Made by a program: the position numbers and the translations under genes
The notes under the pieces: model-generated
The model's input: the letters and a program-made list of their open reading frames with translations, nothing else
Databases searched by the model: none
What the model was told of the DNA's origin: nothing
Origin: Synechococcus sp. WH 8101
GTDB lineage: Bacteria; Cyanobacteriota; Cyanobacteriia; PCC-6307; Cyanobiaceae
Reading direction: 5' to 3'
NCBI RefSeq assembly: GCF_004209775.1
Contig: NZ_CP035914.1
Location: 124,001 to 188,000, forward strand
Length of the DNA: 64,000 nt
In this document: one piece after another, positions 28,138 through 41,809 of the stretch
Layout of the letters: each line of letters starts with the position of its first letter
Numbering within the stretch: the first letter of the stretch is position 1

Positions 28138-29330
28138 GTGATCCCTCCCGGCTCTGGTCCGCGCGTCTCGAGCGGGAACTCCCTGAGCTTCTGGAGCTGC
28201 GCCGCCATCTGCATGCCCATCCCGAGCTCAGTGGCGAGGAGCACCAGACGGCGGCCCTGGTGGCCGGTGAGCTCAGGCAGCGCGGCTGGCGGGTGCGTGA
28301 AGCGGTGGGTCGCACGGGGGTGGTGGCGGATCTGGGGCCTGCGGAAGGCCCCAGGGTGGGGCTGCGGGTCGACATGGATGCCCTGCCGGTGGAGGAGCGC
28401 ACAGGCCTTCCTTTCGCTTCCCGTCGTCAGGGTGTGATGCATGCCTGCGGCCACGATCTGCACACCTGCGTGGGGCTCGGCGTGGCGCGGTTGCTGGCGG
28501 CCGAACCGGCGTTGCCCTGCGGCGTGCGCTTGTTGTTTCAACCGGCCGAGGAGCTGGCCCAGGGAGCGCGTTGGATGCGGGAGGACGGCGCCCTGGAGGG
28601 GCTGAGTGCCCTCTATGGCGTGCATGTGTTTCCCTCCCTGGCTGCGGGCACGATCGGGGTGCGCAGCGGCAGCCTCACGGCAGCGGCCGGTGAACTGGAG
28701 ATCGAGGTGATCGGGGAGGGCGGCCATGGCGCCCGGCCGCACCAGTCGGTGGATGCGATCTGGATCGCCGCCCGGGTCGTGACCGGTCTGCAGGAGGCGA
28801 TCAGTCGGCGCCTTGATGCCCTGCACCCTGTGGTGGTGAGTTTCGGGGCGATTGAGGGGGGCAAGGCCTTCAACGTGATTGCCGATCGGGTGCGACTGCT
28901 TGGCACCCTCCGCTGCCTGGATGCTGACCTGCACGCCCGGCTGCCGGCCTGGATCGAAGAGACCGTGCAGGCGATCTGCGCCAGTTTCGGTGCCACGGCC
29001 CGGGTTGGTTATCGCTGCATCGCGCCGCCGGTGCACAACGACCCGGCGCTCACCGATCTGCTTGAGCGGTGTGCGATCGACCAGCTGGGGCGCGACCGGG
29101 TGCTGCGTCTGGAGCAGCCGTCTCTGGGCGCCGAGGATTTTGCTGAGCTGGTGCAGGACGTTCCCGGCAGCATGTTTCGCCTCGGGGTCGCGGGGCCGGA
29201 GGGATGCGCGCCCCTGCATCACGGCAGCTTTCTGCCGGATGAGGCGAGCCTGGCCGTGGGAATCCGGGTGCTCACCGCCACTCTGCTGGCCTGGTTGCAG
29301 GACAAGGGCAGCCAGGAGGTGGGGCGATGA
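28134..29330 (+). CDS. M20D-family amidohydrolase (hippurate / IAA-amino acid hydrolase-like)
   Basis: A 398-residue zinc peptidase-type amidohydrolase. RRHLHAHPELSGEE opens the catalytic domain, VDMDALPVEE and MHACGHDLHT carry metal ligands, FQPAEELAQGA holds the catalytic glutamate, and GGHGARPHQSVDAI lies at the dimerisation insert. Members hydrolyse N-acyl amino acids such as hippurate or indole-acetyl conjugates. The substrate here is unknown. It sits in a run of overlapping genes (TPR gene, this gene, small membrane protein, HEAT protein). Confidence 0.88.
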   Translation: MSDPSRLWSARLERELPELLELRRHLHAHPELSGEEHQTAALVAGELRQRGWRVREAVGRTGVVADLGPAEGPRVGLRVDMDALPVEERTGLPFASRRQGVMHACGHDLHTCVGLGVARLLAAEPALPCGVRLLFQPAEELAQGARWMREDGALEGLSALYGVHVFPSLAAGTIGVRSGSLTAAAGELEIEVIGEGGHGARPHQSVDAIWIAARVVTGLQEAISRRLDALHPVVVSFGAIEGGKAFNVIADRVRLLGTLRCLDADLHARLPAWIEETVQAICASFGATARVGYRCIAPPVHNDPALTDLLERCAIDQLGRDRVLRLEQPSLGAEDFAELVQDVPGSMFRLGVAGPEGCAPLHHGSFLPDEASLAVGIRVLTATLLAWLQDKGSQEVGR

Positions 29331-29572
29331 CGTCGCCAGTCCGCCCCGCCGGTCACGTCTGGTTGTCGTTGGCAGCCCCGTTGCTGGTGCTGCTGGGGGT
29401 GGTGGCGATGCTGCAGCGCCAGGGCAACGATCGCCTGCAGGCCCTGCCTGCGATTCTGGTGGGCATCGCCCTGGTGATCAGTGCGATCGTCGGCCGGAGG
29501 CGCCGGCGACATCGTCTGTTGCTCGCTTTGCGCAGCACCCGGGCGGAGCGCCCCTCGCGATCACGGGATTGA
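29327..29572 (+). CDS. small two-helix membrane protein
   Basis: An 81-residue protein with two membrane helices (about 12-30 and 40-58) and a strongly basic C-terminus (GRRRRRHRLLLALRSTRAERPSRSRD). It resembles the small cyanobacterial DUF3188 proteins, from memory and not confirmed. Its start overlaps the M20 gene (ATGA) and its stop overlaps the HEAT gene (TGATG), so it is almost certainly translated within this unit. Function unknown. Confidence 0.7.
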   Translation: MTSPVRPAGHVWLSLAAPLLVLLGVVAMLQRQGNDRLQALPAILVGIALVISAIVGRRRRRHRLLLALRSTRAERPSRSRD

Positions 29573-30216
29573 TGCCTGCCATGCCTGAGTTTTCATCGCT
29601 GCCGGATCCGTCCGCCTTGCGTGCGGCGATCAGCTCCGGGGATCCAACCCGGGCGATGCCGGCTTTGGCCGGACTGCGGGAGTTCCCGGAGGATCAGACC
29701 GAGGCGGTGGTGGTGCCGTTGCTGATCCTCGGTTCAGAGCAGGAGGCCTTTCTGGTGCGCTCCCTCAGTTGCAGTGGGCTCGGGGTGCGCCGGAGCGAGG
29801 CGGGCTGGGCGGTGCTGTGTCGTCTGCTCCGCGAGGACGAGGACGCCAATGTGCGCGCCGAAGCCGCCAATGCCTTGGCCAGCTACGGCGTTGCGCGATC
29901 CTGGCCCCTGCTGCGGGACAGCTTCAGCGCCGATCACGCCTGGTTGGTGCGCTGCAGCATCCTGGCTGCCTTGGCGGAGCAGCCGGCGATGGAGCCCGGT
30001 TGGTTGATGGCGCTGGCCCGTGAGGCGATTGCCGATGCGGATGGCACCGTGCGGGTGGGCGGAACGGAGATCTTGGGCCGGTTAGTGCGGGAGCAGGGTG
30101 GTGCTGCCACCGATGCGCCGGTCATCACCGCTGAGGCCCGCAGCCTCCTGCAACGGCTTCAGCAGGACGGCGATCACCGGGTGGTGGCGGCGGCCCTGAA
30201 TGGCCTTCAGTCCTGA
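29572..30216 (+). CDS. HEAT-repeat (PBS lyase-like) protein
   Basis: A 214-residue all-helical protein with HEAT-like repeats such as DANVRAEAANALASYG and DGTVRVGGTEILGRL. It is of the kind grouped with phycobilisome lyase and NblB-type proteins, though most such proteins in picocyanobacteria are of unknown function. ATG 29572 (MPAMPEFSS) overlaps the upstream stop; ATG 29581 is an alternative. A role in phycobiliprotein assembly is possible but is only a family-level guess. Confidence 0.75.
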   Translation: MPAMPEFSSLPDPSALRAAISSGDPTRAMPALAGLREFPEDQTEAVVVPLLILGSEQEAFLVRSLSCSGLGVRRSEAGWAVLCRLLREDEDANVRAEAANALASYGVARSWPLLRDSFSADHAWLVRCSILAALAEQPAMEPGWLMALAREAIADADGTVRVGGTEILGRLVREQGGAATDAPVITAEARSLLQRLQQDGDHRVVAAALNGLQS

Positions 30217-30246
30217 TCGGTCAGCCCTTGCTAGCGTTCCAACACC

Positions 30247-30336
30247 ACTAGGGGTGCCTCAGAGCTGCTTACAGCTTGGGGGCTGAGATCACACCCTCCG
30301 CACCTGATCCGGGTCATGCCGGCGCCAGGGAAGTGA
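30247..30336 (+). promoter_or_regulatory. thiamine pyrophosphate (THI-box) riboswitch upstream of thiC
   Basis: The segment has the conserved TPP riboswitch blocks in order: AGGGGTGCC, GGGCTGAGATCACACCCT (CUGAGA core), then CACCTGATCCGGGTCATGCC and GGCGCCAGGGAAG. It lies 59 nt before the thiC start. It should lower thiC expression when thiamine pyrophosphate is abundant. Ends are approximate. Confidence 0.95.
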
Positions 30337-30346
30337 CCAAGCGTGA

Positions 30347-31795
<1,449 letters not shown>

Positions 31796-31823
31796 TCATG
31801 ACTCGAGAGCGCGGAGATGCGGT

Positions 31824-32771
31824 TCAGTCGGCGTCTCCGCTGCATCGCGATTTGAAATCTGCAATCGTGCGATCCAGGCCGGTGGCGAGGGGAACTATCG
31901 GTTGCCATTGGAGAACATCTTGAGCCAGCTTGATTACGGGCTGGCGTTGTAGCGGATCGTCCTGAGGCAGGGGCTGATGGACGATGGCCAGATCGGAATT
32001 GATCCGATCACGCACCATGTTTGCCAGCTGTTGGATGGTGAATTCGTCTGGGTTGCCGATGTTCATCGGTCCTGTGTGATCGCTTTTCATTAGGCGGATC
32101 ATGCCTTCGATTAGATCGTCCACGTAGCAGAAGGATCGCGTCTGCTGGCCATCGCCATAAAGGGTCAGTGCTTTTCCCCTGAGTGCTTGCATAATGAAGT
32201 TGCTCACGACGCGGCCATCGTCGGGAAGCATGCGGGGACCATAGGTGTTGAAGATGCGCATCACACGGATTTCCGTGTTGTGCATGCGCTTGTAGTCAAA
32301 GCAGAGTGTTTCAGCGATGCGCTTACCTTCGTCGTAGCAGCTGCGAATGCCGATGGCGTTAACGCAGCCGCGATAACTTTCCGGTTGTGGGTGAACCTCG
32401 GGATCGCCATACACCTCGCTGGTGCTCGCGAGGAGGAATCGCGCTTTCACACGCCGGGCCAGGCCCAGCATGTTGTAGGTGCCCAGAAAGCTGGTTTTAG
32501 CCGTTTTGATCGGGTTGTGTTGGTAGTGAATCGGGGATGCAGGGCAGGCCAGGTGCCAGATCCGATCCACCTCCAGTTTGATCGGTTCGGTCACATCGTG
32601 ACGAATCAACTCGAACTTGGGATGACCGATCCAGTGCTGAATATTGGCTTTACGTCCGGTGAAGTAATTGTCGAGACAAATCACTTCTTCGCCGGCTTGC
32701 ATCAGCCGATCCACCAGATGGGAGCCGAGAAAGCCGGCGCCGCCGGTGATTAGGTTTCGAGTTGGAGCCAT
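31824..32771 (-). CDS. UDP-glucuronate decarboxylase / UDP-xylose synthase (SDR)
   Basis: A 315-residue extended short-chain dehydrogenase/reductase close to [19 protein letters not shown] is the NAD loop (Gly10-Gly16), [12 protein letters not shown] and [16 protein letters not shown] are UXS signatures, and the catalytic YxxxK is Tyr146/Lys150 in CYDEGKR. It converts UDP-glucuronate to UDP-xylose for cell-surface polysaccharide. Its base composition is visibly lower in GC than the flanking thiC and tkt, and no other polysaccharide gene adjoins it, so it is probably an insertion between two housekeeping loci. Confidence 0.9.
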   Translation of the reverse strand: MAPTRNLITGGAGFLGSHLVDRLMQAGEEVICLDNYFTGRKANIQHWIGHPKFELIRHDVTEPIKLEVDRIWHLACPASPIHYQHNPIKTAKTSFLGTYNMLGLARRVKARFLLASTSEVYGDPEVHPQPESYRGCVNAIGIRSCYDEGKRIAETLCFDYKRMHNTEIRVMRIFNTYGPRMLPDDGRVVSNFIMQALRGKALTLYGDGQQTRSFCYVDDLIEGMIRLMKSDHTGPMNIGNPDEFTIQQLANMVRDRINSDLAIVHQPLPQDDPLQRQPVIKLAQDVLQWQPIVPLATGLDRTIADFKSRCSGDAD

Positions 32772-32780
32772 AGCTGGAAA

Positions 32781-32811
32781 TAAAAAAGCCCCGCTATGAA
32801 GCGCGGGGCCA
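32781..32811 (-). terminator. rho-independent terminator after tkt
   Basis: On the minus strand, GCCCCGC and GCGGGGC arms around an 8-nt loop are followed by TTTTTTATTT. It lies 33 bp after the tkt stop and 10 bp upstream of the UDP-glucuronate decarboxylase start, so it ends the acpP-fabF-tkt transcript and insulates the next gene. Confidence 0.88.
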
Positions 32812-32843
32812 TGAAATCATTCACTTGTGAGTTGGTGTCGCCT

Positions 32844-34853
32844 TCAGCCCAGCAGCGCTTTGGCTTTGGCCACTACATTCTCCACGGTGAAGCCGAACTT
32901 CTCCATGCAGGTGCCGCCCGGGGCGGAGGCGCCGAAGCGATCCATGGTGACGGTGGCGCCATCGAGGCCCACGAAACGGTGCCAGCCGAAGGCTTCCGCT
33001 GCTTCCACCACGATCCGCTTGCGCACGGCGCTGGGCAGAACCTCTTCCTTGTAGGCCTCGCTCTGCTCATCGAACAGCTCCACGCAGGGCATGGAGACGA
33101 CGCGCACCTTGTGGCCTTCGGCGCTGAGCTGCTTGGCCGCTTGCACGCAGAGATCGAGTTCGGTGCCCGTGCCGATCAGAATCAAGTCGGGTGTGCCAGC
33201 GCAATCCTCGAGGATGTAACCGCCGTGGGCCACCTTGTCGATCGAGGAGTTGGCCTGGTTAGCCATGCCCTGGCGGCTGAGGCAGAGAGCACTCGGACGC
33301 TTGCGGTTCTGGATGGCCAGCTTGTAAGCGCCACTGGTTTCGTTGCCGTCGCCGGGGCGGAACACCAGCAGGTTGGGCATCGCCCGCAGGGAAGGGATGG
33401 TTTCGATCGGCTGGTGGGTGGGGCCGTCTTCACCAACGCCGATGGAGTCGTGGGTGAGCACGTAGATCACGCCCAGCTCGCTGAGAGCGGAGAGGCGCAT
33501 TGAACCCCGCATGTAGTCAGCAAACACCAGGAAGGTGCCGCCGTAGGGGATCAAGCCGCTGTTGTGATAGGCGATGCCGTTGAGGATCGCCGCCATGGCG
33601 TGCTCGCGCACGCCGAAGTGCAGATAGCGCTTCTCGGGGGTCTCCGGCTGGAAGGATCCAGTCTCACCGGCGATGTCGGTGTAGTTGGAGTGGGTGAGGT
33701 CAGCGGAGCCACCGATCAGCTCGGGCAGGTTCGGGCCCAGGGCACCCAGGCAGATCTGGGAGTGCTTGCGGGTGGCCAGACCCTTGTCGTTGGGGGTGTA
33801 GGAGGGGAGATCCTTGTCCCAGCCCTGGGGCAGTTCACCTCGCAGCATCCGCTCAAATTCAGCGGCTTCGCTGGGATACTTGTTGCGATAGCTGGCTAGA
33901 GCCTGGTTCCATTCGGCTTCGAGGCTGGCGCCGCGTTCGATCGCCTGACGGTATTGGTCGTAGGCCTCCTGGGGCACTTCGAACGGCCCGTGGTCCCAGC
34001 CGAGCTGCTTGCGGGTGAGTTCCGTTTCTTCTTCGCCGAGGGGAGCGCCGTGCACACCAGCCGTGTCGCTCTTGTTGGGGGAGCCGTAGCCGATCGTGGT
34101 GGTCACCTTGATGATCGACGGCTTGTCGGTGACGGCCTTGGCGGCCTCAATCGCCTGAGCAATGGCATTCACATCGGTGTTGCCATCGGCCACGTGCTGC
34201 ACGTGCCAGCCGTAAGCCTCATACCGCTTGAGAACGTCTTCGGTGAAGGACACATCGGTGCGTCCGTCGATGGTGATGTGGTTGTCGTCGTAGAGAGCGA
34301 TCAGCTTGCCCAGCTTCAGGTGACCTGCCAACGAGCAAGCTTCCGAGGCCACACCCTCCTGATTACAGCCATCGCCCATGATCACGTAGGTGTAGTGATC
34401 GACGACCTTGGCGTCGGGCTTGTTGAACTTGGCCGCCAGGTGGGCTTCAGCGATCGCTAGGCCCACGGCATTGGAGATGCCGGCACCAAGAGGACCCGTG
34501 GTCACTTCAACGCCAGGGGTTTCGAAGGTTTCCGGGTGTCCGGGGGTCTTGGAGCCCCACTGACGGAACTGCTTGATGTCGTCCATCGTCACCGAGTCGT
34601 AACCGGTGAGGTGCAGCAGCGCGTAAAGGAGCATGCAGCCATGGCCAGCCGAGAGCACGAACCGATCTCGGTTGAACCAGAGGGGGTTCTTGGGGTTGTG
34701 CTTCAGGAACTTGTCCCAGAGGGTGTAGCCCATCGGGGCTGCACCCATGGGCAGACCGGGGTGGCCGCTCTTGGATTTGTTGACCGCATCAACGGCCAGC
34801 ATGCGGATGCTGTTGATGCAGAGGGTGTCGAGGGAAGCGGGCGCGGCGACCAT
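32844..34853 (-). CDS. tkt: transketolase
   Basis: A 669-residue thiamine diphosphate enzyme of the Calvin cycle and pentose phosphate pathway, moving two-carbon units between sugar phosphates. [15 protein letters not shown] opens the protein, [13 protein letters not shown] is the ThDP motif, and [18 protein letters not shown] lies in the pyrimidine domain. It is the last gene of acpP-fabF-tkt, 44 bp after fabF, with a terminator after it. It feeds on the same pentose phosphates as the phosphoketolase at 48451-50880. Confidence 0.97.
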   Translation of the reverse strand: MVAAPASLDTLCINSIRMLAVDAVNKSKSGHPGLPMGAAPMGYTLWDKFLKHNPKNPLWFNRDRFVLSAGHGCMLLYALLHLTGYDSVTMDDIKQFRQWGSKTPGHPETFETPGVEVTTGPLGAGISNAVGLAIAEAHLAAKFNKPDAKVVDHYTYVIMGDGCNQEGVASEACSLAGHLKLGKLIALYDDNHITIDGRTDVSFTEDVLKRYEAYGWHVQHVADGNTDVNAIAQAIEAAKAVTDKPSIIKVTTTIGYGSPNKSDTAGVHGAPLGEEETELTRKQLGWDHGPFEVPQEAYDQYRQAIERGASLEAEWNQALASYRNKYPSEAAEFERMLRGELPQGWDKDLPSYTPNDKGLATRKHSQICLGALGPNLPELIGGSADLTHSNYTDIAGETGSFQPETPEKRYLHFGVREHAMAAILNGIAYHNSGLIPYGGTFLVFADYMRGSMRLSALSELGVIYVLTHDSIGVGEDGPTHQPIETIPSLRAMPNLLVFRPGDGNETSGAYKLAIQNRKRPSALCLSRQGMANQANSSIDKVAHGGYILEDCAGTPDLILIGTGTELDLCVQAAKQLSAEGHKVRVVSMPCVELFDEQSEAYKEEVLPSAVRKRIVVEAAEAFGWHRFVGLDGATVTMDRFGASAPGGTCMEKFGFTVENVVAKAKALLG

Positions 34854-34897
34854 GGCGTGGTGACGAGGAACAGAACAGTGGATGCGCAGAGTTTGGA

Positions 34898-36145
34898 TCA
34901 GCGCATGCGACGGAAGGCAAGGCAGACGTTGTGGCCGCCGAAGCCGAAGGAGTTGGAGAGCACCGCGTCCAGTGTGGCTTCACGGGCGGTGTTCGGAACG
35001 ACATCCAGATCACAGTTGGGATCTGGGTTGGCGTAGTTGATCGTGGGGGGCACAACGCCATAGCGGATGGCGAGAACGCTGGCCACCGCCTCAATGCCCC
35101 CGGAGCCTCCAAGCAGGTGGCCGGTCATCGATTTGGTGGAGCTCACAGGGATCTGAGAGGCCCGATCACCGAGTGCGCTCTTGATGGCAGCGGTTTCGTT
35201 GCTGTCGTTGGCTGGGGTGCTGGTGCCATGGGCATTGATGTAACCCACACACTCAGGGGCCAGGGCGGCATCGTCGAGCGCTAGGCGGATGGCAGCGGCG
35301 CCGCCCACACCACCCGGGGTCGGGGCGGTGATGTGGTGGGCATCACAGGTAGTGCCGTAGCCCACGATTTCCGCCAGCACCGTGGCGCCGCGGGCTTCGG
35401 CGTGGGCCAGGGTTTCGAGCACCAGCAGGCCTGCCCCTTCACCGATCACGAAACCATCCCGCTCGGCGTCGAAGGGGCGACTGGCTGTGGCGGGATCATC
35501 GTTGCGGAACGACAACGCCTTGGCGCTGGCGAAACCGGCCACTCCCAGGGGCGTAATCGCTGATTCGGCGCCACCGCAAATCATGGCGTCGGCTTTTCCC
35601 AGCTGGAGGATCCGGAAGGCATCGCCGATCGCATTGGATCCGGCGGCACAGGCGGTGGCCACGGCGGAGCTGGGGCCCTTGGCGCCGAGGGCGATGGCCG
35701 CCAGCCCGGTGGCCATGTTGGGGATCATCATCGGCACCGTGAAGGGGCTGACCCGCCCTGGTCCCTTGTCGACTAAGACGTGGGCCTGAGTCTCCATCGT
35801 CAGGAGGCCGCCGACGCCAGAGCCGATGCTGATGCCGATGCGGTGGGCATTGGCGTCGGTGATCTCCAGGCCGGAATCGGCAAGGGCCTGCTTGGCCGCC
35901 ACCACACCGAATTTGCAAAACCGATCCCAGCGCTTGGCTTCCTTCGCTTCGAGATAGCCGCTGGGGTCAAAGGCTTTCACTTCCGCCGCGAAGCGGCAGG
36001 CGTGGGCGCTGGCATCAAACAGTGTGATCGGAGCCACACCATTGCGGCCGGAGGTCAGCCCGGTCCAGTAGTCGGCAACCGTGTTGCCGATCGGTGTCAC
36101 CGCGCCGAGGCCCGTGACCACGACACGTTGGAGACCCTCCACCAT
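34898..36145 (-). CDS. fabF: 3-oxoacyl-[acyl-carrier-protein] synthase II
   Basis: A 415-residue condensing enzyme of fatty-acid elongation. The nucleophile cysteine is in [15 protein letters not shown], with the two catalytic histidines in [14 protein letters not shown] and [13 protein letters not shown]. It begins [20 protein letters not shown] and follows acpP by 8 bp. Confidence 0.97.
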   Translation of the reverse strand: MVEGLQRVVVTGLGAVTPIGNTVADYWTGLTSGRNGVAPITLFDASAHACRFAAEVKAFDPSGYLEAKEAKRWDRFCKFGVVAAKQALADSGLEITDANAHRIGISIGSGVGGLLTMETQAHVLVDKGPGRVSPFTVPMMIPNMATGLAAIALGAKGPSSAVATACAAGSNAIGDAFRILQLGKADAMICGGAESAITPLGVAGFASAKALSFRNDDPATASRPFDAERDGFVIGEGAGLLVLETLAHAEARGATVLAEIVGYGTTCDAHHITAPTPGGVGGAAAIRLALDDAALAPECVGYINAHGTSTPANDSNETAAIKSALGDRASQIPVSSTKSMTGHLLGGSGGIEAVASVLAIRYGVVPPTINYANPDPNCDLDVVPNTAREATLDAVLSNSFGFGGHNVCLAFRRMR

Positions 36146-36153
36146 CCCGATCC

Positions 36154-36396
36154 TCAGGCCTGCTTGTCTTCGATGTACTTGACGGCGTCACCAACGGTGG
36201 CGATGCCTTCAGCGGCTTCGTCGGGAATTTCGATGTCGAAGGCTTCTTCCAGAGCCATCACCAGCTCGACTGTGTCGAGGGAGTCGGCGCCGAGATCGTT
36301 CTGAAAGTTGGATTCCGGCTTCACGTCGCCGGCATCAACGCTGAGCTGCTCCGCCACGATCGAACGGACTTTTTCGAGGATCGCTTCCTGGGACAT
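36154..36396 (-). CDS. acpP: acyl carrier protein
   Basis: An 80-residue acidic four-helix carrier protein. The phosphopantetheine site is Ser in [20 protein letters not shown] at 36396 gives the family start [14 protein letters not shown]; the open frame further upstream is not coding. It is the first gene of acpP-fabF-tkt and divergent from psaC. Confidence 0.97.
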   Translation of the reverse strand: MSQEAILEKVRSIVAEQLSVDAGDVKPESNFQNDLGADSLDTVELVMALEEAFDIEIPDEAAEGIATVGDAVKYIEDKQA

Positions 36397-36456
36397 GGCC
36401 GTGAAGACGGGACGACGCATCCTACGGGCTGGTCTCGCGGTCGTTAACAACGGTGA

Positions 36457-36780
<324 letters not shown>

Positions 36781-36807
36781 TTTGGCTCGTCAATAGGCCA
36801 TAAGCTC

Positions 36808-36832
36808 AGCCCGGCAGTTGCCGGGCTTTTTT
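36808..36832 (+). terminator. rho-independent terminator between psaC and glmS
   Basis: AGCCCGGC and GCCGGGCT form a perfect 8-bp stem around AGTT, followed by TTTTT. It lies 27 bp after psaC, and its T-tract ends only two bases before the glmS ATG at 36835. Confidence 0.93.
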
Positions 36833-36834
36833 AT

Positions 36835-38707
<1,873 letters not shown>

Positions 38708-38721
<14 letters not shown>

Positions 38722-40165
38722 TCGCGGCCGCATCACTGCGGCCATACAGATCGTCGAAACGCACGATGTCATCTTCACCGAGGTATTCACCGCTCTGCAC
38801 CTCGATCATCTCCACCGGGATACGGCCGGGGTTGCTCAGTCTGTGCTTGCAGCCCATCGGGATGTAAGTGCTCTGGTTTTCCCCCACGAGTTGTTGATTG
38901 CCATCCCGCTCGACGAGGGCGGTGCCCTTCACCACCACCCAGTGTTCGGCGCGGTGGTGGTGCATCTGCAGCGACAGGCTTGCACCCGGTTTGACTGAGA
39001 TTCGTTTCACTTGCCAACGGTTGCCTTCCACCACGCCGGTGTAGGAGCCCCAGGGGCGGTAGATCCTGCGGTGGGCCTTGCCTTCGGGGCTGCCGTCGGC
39101 CTCCAGTTGCTTCACGATCGTTTTCACGTTCTGGGTCTGGCTGCGATCGGCGATCAGCACGGCGTCATCGGTTTCCACCACCACCAGGTTCTCCACCCCC
39201 AGCCCCACCACGAGGCGATGCTCGCTGCGCAGGTAGCAGTTGCGGCTGCCTGCGCTGATCACTCGGCCGCGCAGAACGTTTCCGTCGTCATCGCGATCGG
39301 CGGTGTCCCACAGGGCACTCCAGCTGCCCACATCACTCCAGCCTGCCGCCAGGGGCAGCACCGAGCCCAGCACCGTTTTCTCCATCACGGCCACGTCGAT
39401 GGCCACATTCGGGCACTTGGCGAAGGCTTCTCGTTCCAGGCGTAGGAAGTCGAGGTCGGCCACGTCCTGCTCCAGAGCGGCGCGGCAGCAGCTCACCACT
39501 TCAGGCGCCAGCCGCTCCAGCTCGGCGAGCATGGCGCTGGCCCGGAAGAGGAACATGCCGCTGTTCCAGGTGAAGCGACCGCTGGCGAGGAACTGCTCGG
39601 CCGTGGTGCGATCGGGCTTCTCCACAAAGCGCGCAATCGGCACGGGTTGGAGCGATCCCGCCTCTAGCGGCGCCGCCGCTTCGATGTAGCCATAGCCGGT
39701 TTCCGGCGCTGTCGGCACGATCCCGAAGGTCACCAGACGGCCTGCTTCCGCGTCGGCCCGACCGGCTTCGATCGCGGCGCGAAAAAGGGCCGCATCGCGG
39801 ATCACGTGATCGGCGGCCAGCACCAGCAGAAGCGGATCCTCACCGCGGGCGGTGGCCTGGAGGGCGGCGACCGCCACAGCCGGTGCCGTGTTGCGCCCCA
39901 TCGGCTCCAGCAGGATGGCGCCCGGCTCCACACCGATCTGGCGCATCTGTTCGGCCACGATGAAACGGTGGTCGTCGTTGCAGATCAGCAGGGGAGCTCC
40001 GAGGCCGCTCAGTCCCTCCAGCCGTTGCTGGGTTTGCTGCAGCAGGGTTTCGTCGCCGCTCCCCCCCAGGGGCCAATACTGTTTGGGGTAGCTGGCGCGG
40101 GAGAGGGGCCAGAGCCGGGTGCCGGTGCCGCCGCAGAGGATCACCGGGATCAGGGGGGTGGTCAC
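38708..40165 (-). CDS. manC: mannose-1-phosphate guanylyltransferase / mannose-6-phosphate isomerase (bifunctional type)
   Basis: A 485-residue type II enzyme making GDP-mannose. The N-terminal nucleotidyltransferase has LCGGTGTRLWPLSRASYPKQY at about 10-30 and the sugar-phosphate site RFVEKPDR. The C-terminal cupin isomerase domain has RPWGSYTGVVEGN, LSLQMHHHRAEHWVVVKGTA and a GCKHRLSNPG metal site. GDP-mannose supplies surface polysaccharides and fucose-type sugars. It is convergent with glmS (14-bp overlap), and rimM lies upstream on the same strand. Confidence 0.93.
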
Positions 40166-40226
40166 CGTGGGCTGAGCCGAACGTGGCGCCAGTGTCGCGC
40201 AAGGCTGGAGCGCTTGTCAGTGCCAG

Positions 40227-40754
40227 CTACAGCTCCAGAAGGCCAGGCGGTGGAGTGAGCAGCAGCCAGCCCGCCTTCAGGTGCACCTCCGGCACGATCG
40301 CCTCCACGAAGGGAATCAGTTGTTTGCGGCCATCCCTGCGCTCCACCTCCAGCAGGTCATTGCCACCGCTGATCAGGTCGGTGACGCTGCCGATCGCTTC
40401 AGCATCGGCCTGGAGCCGCACCTCGAGGCCCACTAGATCGAGGAGGTGAAATTCGCCATCGGCCAGGGCGGGACGGTCATCGGCGCGCACCAACAGGGTC
40501 TGGCCCACCAGGGCTTCGGCGGCGCTGCGGTCGTTAATCCCCTCGAAGCGCACCACGAACAGCTGTTTGCCGGGCAGCTGCCGACCGCTGCTCAACTCCA
40601 CGGCGCGGGGTTCGCCGCCACGGGCCTGCAGCCAGCGGGTGCCGGGTGTGGTGAAGCGCTCCTGGAACTCACTGGCGGGATTGACGCGCAGCTCGCCGCG
40701 GAGCCCCTGGGCCCCCACCACGGTTCCCACCGCCAGCCAGTCGTTGCTGTTCAT
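40227..40754 (-). CDS. rimM: 16S rRNA processing protein RimM
   Basis: A 175-residue ribosome assembly factor that binds S19 during 30S head maturation. The N-terminal barrel has [19 protein letters not shown], the linker [12 protein letters not shown], and the PRC-barrel part [18 protein letters not shown] and [11 protein letters not shown]. It is divergent from ndhS with 51 bp between starts. Confidence 0.95.
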   Translation of the reverse strand: MNSNDWLAVGTVVGAQGLRGELRVNPASEFQERFTTPGTRWLQARGGEPRAVELSSGRQLPGKQLFVVRFEGINDRSAAEALVGQTLLVRADDRPALADGEFHLLDLVGLEVRLQADAEAIGSVTDLISGGNDLLEVERRDGRKQLIPFVEAIVPEVHLKAGWLLLTPPPGLLEL

Positions 40755-40805
40755 CAGCTCATCATGTCGCCACGCGATACTGGGTATCGATCGCTGCCTG
40801 CATCC

Positions 40806-40988
40806 ATGGCCTCCACCGCTCCGATCCTGCCCGGTGCCACGGTGAAGGTGGTGGATCCTCGTTCGATCTACAACGGGTACACCGGGTTCGTGCAGCGGAT
40901 CAGCGGGGACCGGGCAGCGGTGCTGTTTGAAGGCGGCAACTGGGACAAGCTCGTGACCCTCCGCCTCAGGGATCTCAGCGCCGCCTGA
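40806..40988 (+). CDS. ndhS: NAD(P)H dehydrogenase-like complex subunit NdhS
   Basis: A 60-residue SH3-like protein, the subunit that forms the ferredoxin-docking site of cyanobacterial NDH-1. [20 protein letters not shown] and [21 protein letters not shown] match the family (DUF3252). The ATG at 40806 gives the right length; the longer open frame upstream lies antisense to rimM. Being so short, the gene is easily missed. Confidence 0.9.
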   Translation: MASTAPILPGATVKVVDPRSIYNGYTGFVQRISGDRAAVLFEGGNWDKLVTLRLRDLSAA

Positions 40989-40993
40989 GAGTG

Positions 40994-41809
40994 ATGTTGG
41001 CCGGCGTCCGGGTGCAGCTGCGGCGGGTCGTGCTCGACTCCGACACCCGAGCCGGACGCCTTTACAACCTGATCATTTTTGGCACGATCCTGGTGAGTGT
41101 GGCGGGGCTGATGGTTGAGCCCCATCCGCTCCATCTCGCTGCGGATGATGTGGTGCCGGCCTGGGTGCACAGCCTTGAGCGGGCCTGCCTGCTGGTGTTC
41201 ATCGCCGATTTTCTGCTCCACCTCTGGGTCACGCCCCGGCCGCTCGCCTACCTGCGCAGCTTCTACGGCCTGATCGACCTCTCGGCGGTGCTGTTCTTTT
41301 TTGTGCCCCAGATCAGCAGTGGCCTAATCCTCTGGATCTTCAAGTTCGGGCGGGTGCTGCGGGTGTTCAAGCTGCTGCGCTTTCTCGATGAGGCCCAGCT
41401 GCTTGGCAATGCCCTGCGCGCCAGTGCCCGCCGCATCGGCGTGTTCCTGTTCTTTGTGGTGATGACCCAGGTGGTGCTGGGTTACGTGATGGTGGTGATT
41501 GAAAGTGGTCACCCCCAGACGCAGTTCCAGACCGTGGGGCACGGCGTGTATTGGGCGATCGTCACCATGACCACCGTGGGCTACGGCGATGTGGTGCCCC
41601 AGACGGTGCTCGGTCGCTTGTTGGCGGCGGTGGTGATGTTGCTCGGCTTCGGGATCATTGCCATCCCCACCGGCATCGTCACGGTGGAGACGATCAATCA
41701 GGCCCGGCAGGATCAACGCTCCTGTGGGGATTGCGGCCGCACCGGCCACCGCCACCGGGCCGCCCATTGCGATCAGTGCGGCGCGGTGTTGCCCTTAGGG
41801 CGTTCTTGA
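40994..41809 (+). CDS. voltage-gated-type potassium channel with C-terminal zinc ribbon
   Basis: A 271-residue six-helix ion channel. Helix S4 is [15 protein letters not shown] with regularly spaced positive residues, and the pore has the K+ selectivity filter TTVGYGD at about 193-199. After S6 ([18 protein letters not shown]) the short cytoplasmic tail carries four cysteines spaced C-x2-C-x11-C-x2-C (from about residue 243), a small zinc ribbon with extra histidines. This suggests gating or assembly by zinc or redox state. ATG 40994 is used; a GTG lies one codon earlier. It follows ndhS by 5 bp, and its last 37 bp overlap the convergent rnc. Confidence 0.87.
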   Translation: MLAGVRVQLRRVVLDSDTRAGRLYNLIIFGTILVSVAGLMVEPHPLHLAADDVVPAWVHSLERACLLVFIADFLLHLWVTPRPLAYLRSFYGLIDLSAVLFFFVPQISSGLILWIFKFGRVLRVFKLLRFLDEAQLLGNALRASARRIGVFLFFVVMTQVVLGYVMVVIESGHPQTQFQTVGHGVYWAIVTMTTVGYGDVVPQTVLGRLLAAVVMLLGFGIIAIPTGIVTVETINQARQDQRSCGDCGRTGHRHRAAHCDQCGAVLPLGRS

